This document shows, in pieces, positions 8,601-18,942 of a DNA stretch of 48,244 nucleotides (positions within the stretch are counted from its first letter, which is position 1; each line of letters begins with the position of its first letter). Both the position numbers and the translations under genes were made by a program. This stretch comes from Streptomyces sp. SolWspMP-5a-2 (GTDB taxonomy: Bacteria > Actinomycetota > Actinomycetes > Streptomycetales > Streptomycetaceae): contig NZ_FMCI01000099.1 of the NCBI RefSeq assembly GCF_900091845.1, positions 1 through 48,244 on the forward strand. The letters are read 5' to 3'. Under the pieces are notes generated by a model, which was given only the letters and a program-made list of their open reading frames with translations, was not told where the DNA came from and made no database searches.

Positions 8601-10541
8601 GGTCTGGCCCTCCAGCGGCTCGGTCCGGTCGGCGCGGGAGTGCCAGTAGCCGCGCAGTCCGCCGCTGCGGCTGCGCCAGTAGACCAGCAGCTCACCGTCG
8701 ACGTGGTGGAAGCCCGGGTCGCCCGACAGGTCGCCCGCCGGGATGCGCAGGTCGTGGGTGAGGACGGTGCCCTCGGCGCCGATCACCCGGGCCTGCGCGC
8801 CGCCCGCCACCACGAGGTGCGGCCAGGCGTCGGCGACGACCAGGTCCTCGACGTCCGCGCGCGGCACCAGGTCGGCGGCGGCCTCCTCCCAGGCGGGCCA
8901 GCCCAGTTCGTCGAAGAGCCCGGCCCGCAGCGTGCGGGCCAGCAGCGGTGCCAGATCGGTGGCGACGGCCGTGCGGACCTGCGGCTCGGCGAGCGCCAGT
9001 GCCTCGGCGGGCAGCCACTTCAGGGCACTGAGCGCCTCCGGAAGCTCCGGCAGCCCGACCGCCGTGAACCGCTCCACGACCCCGCGCACCCAGCGCGCCA
9101 GCAGCGGGCTGCCGCCCGGCGACCCGGCCAGCATCCGGATCGCCCGCAGCCCGCTGTCGTTGCTCCCGAACCGGTCCGCGCCCTCCAGGAACGCGCCGTG
9201 GAAGCGGCTGTCGGCGGCCAGCGCCGTCAGGTCCCGCTGTCCTTCGCCCTGCGCCCACTGGCTGAGCAGCAGCGCCCCGCCGTTCTGCGGCGGCGCGGCC
9301 ACCGGGATGTCCAGCGTCAGCAGCAGATCGAGCAGGTCGATGTCGAAGGGCGCGCGCAACGCGCCGCCCGAGGCCCCCAGTTCGGCCCGCAGAACCTCCG
9401 CCGTGCGCTCCACCAGCTGGTACAGCCCGTCCAGCCGCAGCGTGCCGTTCCAGGACCGGGCCCGCTCCCGGAACGTGACGAAGCGCTCGAACCAGCCCGC
9501 CGTTCCGTCCTGCGGCCGCTGCTCCGCGGGCAGCGCGGTGTCCCACAGCCCCGCCGTCGCCCCGGACGCCGACAGGACGTCCAGCCACAGCGCCGGCATC
9601 TCGTCGTCCCGGCCCGCCGGGACCATGTTCAGCAGCACGCCACGGACCGTCGGTTCCCGCTCGGCCAGCGCGATCAGCGCCGCCCGGTGGCCGCGCCACC
9701 AGCCGACCGCCGCGCGCTGCGTGGCCGGAAGCTCCAACAGCTCGGCCAGATAGTCCTGTTCGACCCTGTCGGCGTCCTGCTTCGCCCCGCGGGCGAGCCT
9801 GCGCAGGTCGTTCGCCATCTGCGCCGACGGCGGCAGACCGCCCGCAGTGCGGCGCAGGCACAGCCGGGTGAACCGCCGCAGCGCCTCGTCCGGCGCGACC
9901 CGCGCGGCCAGCTCCTTCCCGTACGCCGAGAGCACCTTCACCGGGAGCGCGCCCGCCAGCGCGAACTCCAGGAAGACGGCGTCCAGCCGATCCTCCTCGA
10001 CGACCAGGCCGTGCTGCGCCTCGGCCTTGCGCGCCCGGGTGAACAACTGCGCCGCGTAGGTGGCGTTCTCCTCACCGAGGAACACCCGCCCGGCCTGCTC
10101 GTAGAACGTCGGCAGGAAGTGCGGCACCGAGGCCGCGAGCCGCTCGCCGAGGACGAGATAGGCGTCCATGGCGGCCTTCGGGCGGGACCTGACCTGCCGG
10201 GCCGCCCGCTCCAGGTCCGGCACGACGCCCAGCGCGTGATGACCGTCCTCCGGATGGTGCACCAGCACCCACTCCGGGAAGCCGAGCGACTGGCGCAACC
10301 CGAGCCCCACCACGGCCGGTTCGGCGTCCGGCTCCAGGCCGAGGAAGCCCGCGGCCAGATCCTCCGCCGCGCCCAGCTCCCCGGCGACCAGCCGCACCAC
10401 GACCCGGTCGTCGAGCCCCGCATGACGGTAGGCGCGCGCCGTCAGCGGCACCGCCCGCTCGCCCGCCCCCTCGGTACCCGGCGGCAGCACCCCGCCCGCC
10501 GCCAGCATCTCCTCGTACGCCACCCGCGTCCCCCCGCTCAT
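5631..10541 (-). CDS. Giant 1636-residue protein of unknown function
   Basis: I do not recognise a catalytic family. The frame has clean streptomycete codon bias throughout. The ATG overlaps the stop of the DUF4132 gene (ATGA) and has GAGGAAGG upstream; a longer frame running into the DUF4132 gene is an antisense-like shadow. The N-terminal half (1 to about 600) is Leu/Ala/Arg-rich and helical. Around 590-840 there is a beta-rich stretch with many Trp/Tyr/Gly and motifs such as HHVDGELLVYWRSR, DGSSYWVWSSE and GWYEYDP, suggestive of propeller- or sandwich-like repeats. The rest is again mostly helical and ends in a basic RRGRRR tail. No signal peptide or membrane segment is seen. Coupling to DUF4132 and proximity to MoxR/VWA/SWIM suggest one joint system; this is inference. 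Confidence 0.85.
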   Translation of the reverse strand: MSGGTRVAYEEMLAAGGVLPPGTEGAGERAVPLTARAYRHAGLDDRVVVRLVAGELGAAEDLAAGFLGLEPDAEPAVVGLGLRQSLGFPEWVLVHHPEDGHHALGVVPDLERAARQVRSRPKAAMDAYLVLGERLAASVPHFLPTFYEQAGRVFLGEENATYAAQLFTRARKAEAQHGLVVEEDRLDAVFLEFALAGALPVKVLSAYGKELAARVAPDEALRRFTRLCLRRTAGGLPPSAQMANDLRRLARGAKQDADRVEQDYLAELLELPATQRAAVGWWRGHRAALIALAEREPTVRGVLLNMVPAGRDDEMPALWLDVLSASGATAGLWDTALPAEQRPQDGTAGWFERFVTFRERARSWNGTLRLDGLYQLVERTAEVLRAELGASGGALRAPFDIDLLDLLLTLDIPVAAPPQNGGALLLSQWAQGEGQRDLTALAADSRFHGAFLEGADRFGSNDSGLRAIRMLAGSPGGSPLLARWVRGVVERFTAVGLPELPEALSALKWLPAEALALAEPQVRTAVATDLAPLLARTLRAGLFDELGWPAWEEAAADLVPRADVEDLVVADAWPHLVVAGGAQARVIGAEGTVLTHDLRIPAGDLSGDPGFHHVDGELLVYWRSRSGGLRGYWHSRADRTEPLEGQTTTRGTQMDWYRGNFCHSVPLPGGGRTTGGGVLHVGDTTLPHERPMLYDGSSYWVWSSEADDRAAHGWYEYDPVSGAYGRMSSPAFLADVSREAAGGGTLAEGRLLLAPAAAPAPASAPVGGLVGLRVVDLPDGRRRVEDLAGHRVVLPPRSGRPRALVVFPGDDRARAVVRSGWQLELIDQDGVVTSVAKTDRTPGVFGEGTLLLPPEQYWDFLTPRDPAGSVALRAVDRETAAALLAAAGREDKEVLPRTIRALLPVTHPALVAGIAGVVRHAAGQQSVLDAAAARLTKALEGGADDEGPAGPRDIAVLDAMNGLGGAGTHWWHRDAEADTVFRALRTVERAAGLTDTAVPAERTARLHVDATEVPVGRPDLESLFTRGAALAFRAAAATTPDDQREVLRALLTRLDALETGDSPESSRWRTVMVELPAALLRTPSGAWREGTWNALLPLGGGAFLLLVGNRSLADDGCTFTGFFHDPAGRFEIPEPYTLRSSAPLGAEFTGRLGVFLAELAARGPAPWFPAAAEEFARLTGVTDTAARLIVAGLPRIDAHERSFLGAEARAVLGVKAAPAALAKDELCRVDSGVRAAVVGALLPAEPARLWTEGPDVAAAAAVWNARVGRRAAVPEALMADAVRAFRHARWPVRDALPALLGPRDEPRLSRDLEWAVNGDRVRPVGANAVGFTGETLVDAVALCAWLAHRTAAGDPIRAALPEAFAAVRDRLAHPGLVLDLGRYISLPAFRKTAGAPTETGTGFVRYGAVILPTHDDQPSPGIRVDLLDEAGQDPYLPALRVDDQRPYPAETALRLVRDPRFAALLAAPGDPVAGSPGQDGTWWPQDPGRSVPDLVTEVAKEYGLGEDAATVHLMLLAMPDPTDSATARWTGWKPARLKAARAELAATDLVVGATRTRAGRSLFLPGGWVELSAPSVPLERWKLPLFTREPGSEDMPFGVVVPLEPVADLYRRAWQRVKDGDAPRFEELKVRRGRRR

Positions 10542-11404
10542 GCGTTCTTGCCTTCCTCGATCACGCGTCCCGCGTACAGCGCCGCGGCCATCCGCATCCC
10601 CTCCGACCACGCCACCGGCCCCACCTCGCGCAGCGGCAGCGCGCGCCCCTCCGTGTCCTGCCAGGTGAGCCCCCCGGTCTCCACGTCCTCGTCCCAGTAC
10701 GGCTCGCCGATCCACACGCACGCCTCGACGGTGGCCGCGCCGTCCCGCACCCGGGTGGTGGCGTAGCCGCCGGAGACCCGGTAGCCCAGCGAACTGGCCC
10801 GCGCGGCCAGGGCGAACCGCGATCTGAACGACCCCCCGGCGAACTCCTTCACCTCGGTCGCCTTGGCGTCGAGGTCGGCCGGCTTGCGCCAGATCGCCCG
10901 GTGTATCTGCTCGACGCCCTGGGCTATGCCCAGCTCCGCGGCGAACTCCCGCACGTCCTCCAGGTCGGGCAGCAGCACCGGGTGCGGGAGCGTCACCGTC
11001 TCCGGGGACAGCCGCACCGTCTCGCCGTCCAGGTCGACCACCCGCAGCTCGCCCGACTCGGTGGCGCCGCGCAGGAAGCCGACCTCGTCCGGGTCGTCGC
11101 CGACGACCGCGAGATCCAGCAGCGCCGCCTGCCACGCCGTGTCGGGCCAGACCCGGGCCAGCAGCGAGGTGGGCACCGGGAGCGACGACACCATCCATGC
11201 GTCGACCTGCGCCACGCACTGGGCCGCGTGCCGATCCAGCCACTCCGCGAACCGCCGCAGCCGGTCCACCTCCGGGTGGTCCTTGAGCGCGCGGGGCAAT
11301 GTCTTCAACTGCCGTCCGGCGGACCTGCCCGAGGTGGCGCGTGCCGCCACCCGCCCCTCCACCAGGGTGACTTCGTACCCGTCACCCGCCGAAACCCAAC
11401 CCAC
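10538..11404 (-). CDS. DUF4132 domain protein (MolR/YehI C-terminal module)
   Basis: A 288-residue protein dominated by a DUF4132 module. The N-terminal EGRVAARATSGRQ-like segment followed by LKTLPRALKDHPEVDRLR (about 33-50) matches the characteristic 'GK-LKSLPKAL' opening of this family. LPHPVLLPDLEDVREFAAEL followed by EQIHRAIW (about 134-170) matches its HP...QPF-Q-R region. In E. coli the domain is the C-terminal part of MolR/YehI, encoded beside yehL-yehQ, which supports a link with the MoxR unit here. The start is GTG, with AAAGGCGGGGG upstream. The gene is first in the operon and overlaps the giant gene by 4 nt. The molecular role of DUF4132 is not established. Confidence 0.85.
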   Translation of the reverse strand: MGWVSAGDGYEVTLVEGRVAARATSGRSAGRQLKTLPRALKDHPEVDRLRRFAEWLDRHAAQCVAQVDAWMVSSLPVPTSLLARVWPDTAWQAALLDLAVVGDDPDEVGFLRGATESGELRVVDLDGETVRLSPETVTLPHPVLLPDLEDVREFAAELGIAQGVEQIHRAIWRKPADLDAKATEVKEFAGGSFRSRFALAARASSLGYRVSGGYATTRVRDGAATVEACVWIGEPYWDEDVETGGLTWQDTEGRALPLREVGPVAWSEGMRMAAALYAGRVIEEGKNA

Positions 11405-11904
11405 GAGCCCCCGCCTTTCGAGTCAAGACAACATGAAGAAAGCACAGTTCAGCCGGGTCACCCCGACAGCAGTGCGACGACGGGGCAAACGCTAGCGGCG
11501 ATCACTGACAACGGGCCCCGTGCCTTGTGGGCGACGGCCTTGCGACAGTGCGCGGGCGCCGACCGGCGCCGGTCGCGCGGAGCGCCCACCGGTATGTGGA
11601 GGCCGGTCGGGGGACCGCGCGATATCGGCCAGTATCCGCGCTCGGCCGGGACGGCGTGATCGGTTGTCCACAACTCCGGTCCGATGATCCGACGGACTGG
11701 TGCGGGACGGAGACCTGGAAGCCCGCATTCCGCCGCACGCCCCGGAAAGCCCCGGAACACGCCGCCCCCTCGGCACCCACCGGCACCTCCTCCGCGCACC
11801 CCGTTGCCCAAAAGGGTGAAAGAGCCGGTCGCACGGCGTGTCGCGGATGCCGGGCCAGCACTCTTCGACTCCAGGGACGACCCGGGGCGACGCAGGGGGC
11901 GCAT
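11405..11904. other. 500-bp divergent intergenic region
   Basis: This lies between the divergent DUF4132 and ion-channel genes and must hold both promoters, but I cannot assign -35/-10 pairs confidently. The open frame that extends the channel gene leftwards through it has non-coding composition. The only discrete signal is a DnaA-box-like palindrome near its middle (listed separately). Confidence 0.6.
11663..11674. promoter_or_regulatory. Palindrome containing a perfect actinobacterial DnaA box
   Basis: GTTGTCCACAAC contains TTGTCCACA, the preferred Streptomyces DnaA box, and is itself a perfect 5-bp-arm palindrome. It is isolated: I see no cluster of boxes nearby, so it is not an origin. 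It could be a chance match or a binding site for DnaA or another regulator. Confidence 0.35.
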
Positions 11905-14181
11905 GTGACAGGGCGACGACGACCGACGCCGTTACGGGACCGGGCGCGCTACCGGTTCGACAGCACGCTCGCCCGCAGCACCGGCGTCCTCATGGGCTGG
12001 CTGTCCGTCTGCTGCCTCGGCGTCGTCGTCCCGGTCAGCGCCCTCCTGGTGTGGACCGACCCCGGCTCCCCGCACTCCTTCACCGGCCGTCTGCTGATCG
12101 TCTGGCGCACCAGCGCGGAGACGCTGCGTCTGAACGGTGTCAACGGCGCCCCGCTGCGCATGCTGCTGTCCGCCCTGCTCGGCGTGATCGCCCTGCTCTG
12201 CGTCTCCACCCTGATCGGCGTGATCACCACCGGCCTCGGCGACCGCCTCACGGAGCTGCGCCGGGGCCGCTCCACCGTCCTGGAACGACGGCACGCCGTG
12301 GTGCTCGGCTGGTCGGACCAGGTGTTCACGGTCGTCGGTGAACTCCTCGCCGCCCGCGCGGGCCGCTCCCGCGAGGTGGTCGCCGTCCTCGCGCCCCGCG
12401 ATCCGGCCGAGATGGACGAGGAGCTGCGCGCGGCCCTCGCCCTCCCGGGCTCCGCCCGCCTGGTCTGCCGGACCGGATCACCGTCCGACCCGCGCGCCCT
12501 CGACGTCGTCGCCCCGCACGACGCCGCCTCGGTCCTGGTCCTGCCGGTCGAGGACGCCGACGCGGACACCCGGGTCGTGCGGGTCCTGCTCGCGCTCAGG
12601 GCCCAGTCGGGCGGGGCGTCGGGCCCGCCGGTGGTGGCCGCCGTGCGGGACGCCCGCTACCTGCCCGCGGCCCGCCTCGCCGCCGGACCCCGGGGAACGG
12701 TCCTGGAGACCGAACTGACGACCGCGCGCCTGCTCGTCCAGTCGGCCGGGAGCCCCGGACTCACGGCCGCGCTGCGCGACCTCCTCGACTTCGCGGGCGC
12801 CGAGTTCCACGTCCGCGACGCCTCCGGGCTCGCGGGCCTGACCTTCGGGGACGCGGCCCTGCGCTTCGACGACTGCGCCGTCGTCGGCCTCCTGGCCCCC
12901 GACGGACGGCCCGTGCTCACCCCGCCGGCGGAGACCGTGGTCGCCGCCACGGACCGGCTGGTCGTCGTCGCCCACGACGACACCGCGGCCGCGCCGGTCG
13001 ATCTGCGCGCGCACGTCGACCCCACCGCCGTCCTGCCGCCCACCCCGCGGACCGGGGGACCGGCGCGGACACTCCTCCTCGGCTGGAACCGGCGCGCGCC
13101 GCTGGTCGTTCACCTTCTGCGGGCCGCCGCCCGACCCGGATCCGTCCTCGACATCGTCCCCGGCCCGGACCCCGTCCCCGAGCCGGTCCCGCCCGTCGTC
13201 TTCCCGCCCTCCGGCCACCTCGACGTCGTCCTGCACCCGGGCGACCCGGTCCGGCCCGACGACCTGCGCTCCCTCGACCCGTTCCGCTACGACAGCGTCC
13301 TCGTCCTCGGACCCGACGCCCACACCGGTCCCGAACGGCCCGACGACCGGACCCTGCTGACCCTGCTCACGCTGCGCTCGCTGGAGGAGGAGCGGGGTCG
13401 CGCGCTGCCGGTGGTGGCCGAGCTGTCCGACCCCCGCAGCCGCCCGCTCGCCCCGCTCGGCCCCGCGTCCGACGCCGTGGTCCGGGGCGAACTCACCGCA
13501 CTGCTCATGACCCAGATCGCGCACAACCCGGCGCTGGCCCCGGTCTTCGAGGAGGTCTTCGCCACCCGGGGCGGTGCCCTCGCCCTCCGCCCGGTGACCG
13601 AGTACCTGCTCCCCGGCAGGGAGGCGTCCTTCGCGACCGTCGTCTCGGCGGCGCTGGCCCGCGGCGAGTGCGCGATCGGCTACCGCGCGCACGGCCCGGC
13701 CCCCGCACATCCGGCCCCCGCACACCCGGACCCGGCCCGTCCTCGCCCGGCCGACCCGGACCCCGCCCGGCACGGCGACGGCGTCCGGCTCTGCCCCAGG
13801 GCGAGTCGACGACGCCTCTGGAACGCGGAGGACGAGATCCTCGTCCTGACGTCACCCCGCTCCCCGTCGGCGGACGAACCGTCGCCGGACCCGGCCCCCG
13901 GCGACGCCCGCGCGTCGCACCCGCACCCCGCGACCGAACAGGCCCCGGCCACGAGGACCCGGGACATCCAGCCCTCGGACATCCAGACCTCGGCCACTCG
14001 GACCCCGAACCCCAGGACCCCGAACCCCCGGACCCCGAACCTCCAGGCCCCGGACACCCAAGCCCCGGACGTTCGGACCGAGGACACCCAGGCCCCGAAC
14101 CCCCTTCCCCGCATGCGGCGTGGCCAAGACGGCAGCGGCGCGCCCGGGGCCACCCCCGAGGGCGACCCTCACACCCCGTGA
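11905..14181 (+). CDS. CASTOR/POLLUX-like ion channel with tandem RCK (TrkA-N) domains
   Basis: A 758-residue membrane protein. TM1 is about 27-50 and TM2 about 86-111, each strongly hydrophobic. Two Rossmann-type RCK regions follow: the first from HAVVLGWSDQVFTVVGEL (about 130), the second from RTLLLGWNRRAPLVVHLL (about 387). Two TM helices followed by 'LGW' RCK modules are typical of the CASTOR/POLLUX/SYM8 family, cation channels in plants with bacterial relatives. The TM1-TM2 loop lacks a TVGYG potassium filter. The GTG start has CAGGGGG upstream; longer versions enter non-coding sequence. The C-terminal ~160 residues are disordered Pro/Ala/Asp-rich repeats (for example RTPNP units). The transported ion is unknown. 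Confidence 0.85.
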   Translation: MTGRRRPTPLRDRARYRFDSTLARSTGVLMGWLSVCCLGVVVPVSALLVWTDPGSPHSFTGRLLIVWRTSAETLRLNGVNGAPLRMLLSALLGVIALLCVSTLIGVITTGLGDRLTELRRGRSTVLERRHAVVLGWSDQVFTVVGELLAARAGRSREVVAVLAPRDPAEMDEELRAALALPGSARLVCRTGSPSDPRALDVVAPHDAASVLVLPVEDADADTRVVRVLLALRAQSGGASGPPVVAAVRDARYLPAARLAAGPRGTVLETELTTARLLVQSAGSPGLTAALRDLLDFAGAEFHVRDASGLAGLTFGDAALRFDDCAVVGLLAPDGRPVLTPPAETVVAATDRLVVVAHDDTAAAPVDLRAHVDPTAVLPPTPRTGGPARTLLLGWNRRAPLVVHLLRAAARPGSVLDIVPGPDPVPEPVPPVVFPPSGHLDVVLHPGDPVRPDDLRSLDPFRYDSVLVLGPDAHTGPERPDDRTLLTLLTLRSLEEERGRALPVVAELSDPRSRPLAPLGPASDAVVRGELTALLMTQIAHNPALAPVFEEVFATRGGALALRPVTEYLLPGREASFATVVSAALARGECAIGYRAHGPAPAHPAPAHPDPARPRPADPDPARHGDGVRLCPRASRRRLWNAEDEILVLTSPRSPSADEPSPDPAPGDARASHPHPATEQAPATRTRDIQPSDIQTSATRTPNPRTPNPRTPNLQAPDTQAPDVRTEDTQAPNPLPRMRRGQDGSGAPGATPEGDPHTP
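13962..14103 (+). repeat. Short tandem repeats encoding the channel's C-terminal tail
   Basis: Imperfect 15-nt units (CGGACCCCGAACCCC and variants, encoding RTPNP) pass into QAPDT/QAPDV units. The array stays in frame, so it lengthens a disordered tail rather than disrupting the protein. Confidence 0.7.
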
Positions 14182-14192
14182 ACCGGGGAGCC

Positions 14193-14208
14193 GTCCGCGG
14201 CAGCGGAC
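14193..14208 (+). terminator. Small hairpin after the channel gene
   Basis: GTCCGC-GGCA-GCGGAC forms a perfect 6-bp stem with a tetraloop, 11 nt past the stop. A second short stem overlaps the stop itself. A modest terminator candidate. Confidence 0.45.
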
Positions 14209-14283
14209 AGCTCGATGGCGGATCGGCGACACCAGGTGGCGGGTCAGCCACTTGTGTCGGCCATGGCGGGATTCCTACCGTTA

Positions 14284-14302
14284 TTAGGTAAGGCTAATCT
14301 AA
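14284..14302 (+). promoter_or_regulatory. Iron box (DmdR/IdeR operator)
   Basis: TTAGGTAAGGCTAATCTAA matches the 19-bp actinobacterial iron-box consensus TTAGGTTAGGCTCACCTAA at 16 positions. It includes a TAATCT that could be the -10 element. It ends 13 nt before the start codon of the siderophore-binding protein. DmdR/IdeR with Fe(II) should repress here, giving expression under iron limitation. The site is seen directly; the regulation is inferred from the family. Confidence 0.9.
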
Positions 14303-14315
14303 GTATTGGAACGCC

Positions 14316-15320
14316 GTGACCCTCGTAACCCCGTCCGCCCATGACGTGTCCCCGTCCCCGGCCGCCTCCGCGCCCCGCCGCCTGCTGACCGCCCTCGTCG
14401 GTGCCGCCGCGGCCCTGACACTCGCCGCCTGCGGGACCGCCACCACCGCCGACGCCGCAGCGGACACGACCCGGGTGGTCGCCACCGCGCACGGCAAGGT
14501 GACCGTCCCCGCGCACCCGAAGCGGATCGTGTCGGTCCACGCCTGGTCCACGGAGTCGCTGTTCGACCTCGGCCTGAAGCCCGTCGGCATCGAGAACAGC
14601 GGCGCCACCTACGTGCCGCCCCGCTATCTCGAGCGCTGGAAGGCCACCGCCAAGGTCACCTCGGGCGCGGACATCGACTACGAGAAGATCGCGTCGCTCA
14701 AGCCGGACCTGATCGTCGGCGTGGACGTGCCCTACCTCTCCAAGGCGTACAAGAGCCTGTCGGCCATCGCGCCCACCACGTTCGCGGCCTTCGACGACAC
14801 CGCGACCTGGGCCGAGTACCCGGACGCCACCGCCCGCTTCGTGCGGCGCGAGACCCAACTGGCCGATCTGAAGCGCACGTACGAGGAGCGGATCGCCGCT
14901 GTGCGCAAGGAGTACCGGACGAAGCTCGCCGACGCCCGCTGGGGCGTGATCCAGGGAGGCTTCGACAGCGGCAACTACTGGATCTACGGCCCCGGTTCAC
15001 CCGTCGGTGACATCCTCCACCAGATCGGCGTGCGGTTCGCGTCGGCCTCCGCCGCCGTCCCCAAGGGCAACAACAGGTCCGTCTCCTACGAGCGCACCGA
15101 CCTGCTCAAGGACGCCGACTACGTCATCTACTACACGAACAACGACGGTTCCCCCGCCAACAACATCCAGAAGCTGTTCGACCTGGAGGCGTTCAAGCGG
15201 CTGCCCGTGGCGAAGGACAAGCACCTGGTCGGCACCTCCGACTTCCTGCCCGGCTCCTACTCGGACGCCACGGGTGTCGTCGACAGCGTGGCGAAGGCGC
15301 TGGAGTCCGCCGGTTCCTGA
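14316..15320 (+). CDS. Iron-siderophore ABC transporter substrate-binding lipoprotein
   Basis: A 334-residue FecB/FhuD-type (periplasmic-binding-protein 2) lipoprotein. A basic N-terminus and hydrophobic segment lead to the lipobox LAAC, lipidated at Cys 39. The mature part has the family pattern: KRIVSVHAWSTESLFDLGLKPVGI, then IASLKPDLIVG, and a C-terminal lobe ending near DATGVVDSVAKALES. It should capture a ferric siderophore outside the membrane and hand it to an ABC permease. No permease or ATPase gene is adjacent, so it must share partners encoded elsewhere. The GTG start gives a very short leader (GGAA 6 nt upstream). Control by the overlapping iron box is likely. Confidence 0.92.
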   Translation: MTLVTPSAHDVSPSPAASAPRRLLTALVGAAAALTLAACGTATTADAAADTTRVVATAHGKVTVPAHPKRIVSVHAWSTESLFDLGLKPVGIENSGATYVPPRYLERWKATAKVTSGADIDYEKIASLKPDLIVGVDVPYLSKAYKSLSAIAPTTFAAFDDTATWAEYPDATARFVRRETQLADLKRTYEERIAAVRKEYRTKLADARWGVIQGGFDSGNYWIYGPGSPVGDILHQIGVRFASASAAVPKGNNRSVSYERTDLLKDADYVIYYTNNDGSPANNIQKLFDLEAFKRLPVAKDKHLVGTSDFLPGSYSDATGVVDSVAKALESAGS

Positions 15321-15338
15321 CGGCTCTTCCCGGCTCCC

Positions 15339-15375
15339 GGACGCCCCCGACGTGACCGTCACGCCGGGGGCGTCC
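15339..15375. terminator. Bidirectional terminator between convergent genes
   Basis: GGACGCCCCCG pairs perfectly with CGGGGGCGTCC (11 bp), and an inner CGTGA/TCACG stem extends it. It lies between the stop of the siderophore-binding gene and the stop of the beta-galactosidase gene, and can serve both. Confidence 0.85.
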
Positions 15376-15399
15376 CCGGTTCCCGCGCCTGCCCGGCCG

Positions 15400-18606
<3,207 letters not shown>

Positions 18607-18649
18607 TCAACTCTCTCTGTCTGGTCCGGCGCCCGACCGCTCCCGCCCT

Positions 18650-18667
18650 CCCGTGAACGTTCACGGG
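18650..18667. promoter_or_regulatory. LacI-family operator upstream of beta-galactosidase
   Basis: CCCGTGAACGTTCACGGG is a perfect 18-bp palindrome with the central CG typical of LacI/GalR-family operators. A second dyad (AACG-N4-CGTT, 18674-18685, within GTAACG...CGTTCAC) follows. Both lie within 90 bp of the beta-galactosidase start. Confidence 0.75.
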
Positions 18668-18860
18668 AACGGTAACGAGAGCGTTCACGGGCAAGGGTGA
18701 TCAAGGGGCTGACGGGATGATCCGGAGTCTGCGGTGCGGCGCCGGGGGTGTCAAGGCGGGCCGGGAGGCGGCCGGGTGGCCTGATCCGTGCGGGGGCAGG
18801 GCGGGCGCGGTCCATGGGGCTGGCGTGTGCCGCTGACTCGGCGGAGTAGTCCCCCCTGTC

Positions 18861-18904
18861 GGTGGCGAGGTGGCGAGGTGGCGAGGTGGTGAGGTGGTGA
18901 GGTG
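18861..18904. repeat. 8-bp tandem repeat (GGTGGCGA/GGTGGTGA)
   Basis: Three copies of GGTGGCGA, two of GGTGGTGA and a partial copy lie directly beside the GNAT terminator hairpin. Non-coding; likely slippage-prone. Confidence 0.8.
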
Positions 18905-18937
18905 CCACCGCGGCGCAGTGCCGCAGCGCCGCGGTGG
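18905..18937 (-). terminator. Terminator of the GNAT gene
   Basis: CCACCGCGGCGC pairs perfectly with GCGCCGCGGTGG (12 bp, 9-nt loop), 5 nt past the stop codon of the minus-strand gene. Confidence 0.85.
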
Positions 18938-18942
18938 CGCTG

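Noticed and set aside
5268..10766. An 1832-codon plus-strand open frame antisense to the giant protein.
   Set aside because: Same reason: no domain, ribosome site or sensible composition, while the minus-strand gene is coupled to DUF4132.
10542..11243. A 234-codon upstream extension of the giant protein.
   Set aside because: It overlaps the DUF4132 gene in another frame, is Gly/Arg-rich, and the ATGA overlap with a strong GAGGAAGG supports the downstream start.
11663..11674. A replication origin around the DnaA box.
   Set aside because: Only one box is present and no dnaA, dnaN or rpmH genes are nearby.
11527..11904. An N-terminal extension of the ion channel.
   Set aside because: The added residues have no coding-like composition; GTG at 11905 has a ribosome site and leads straight into the first membrane helix.
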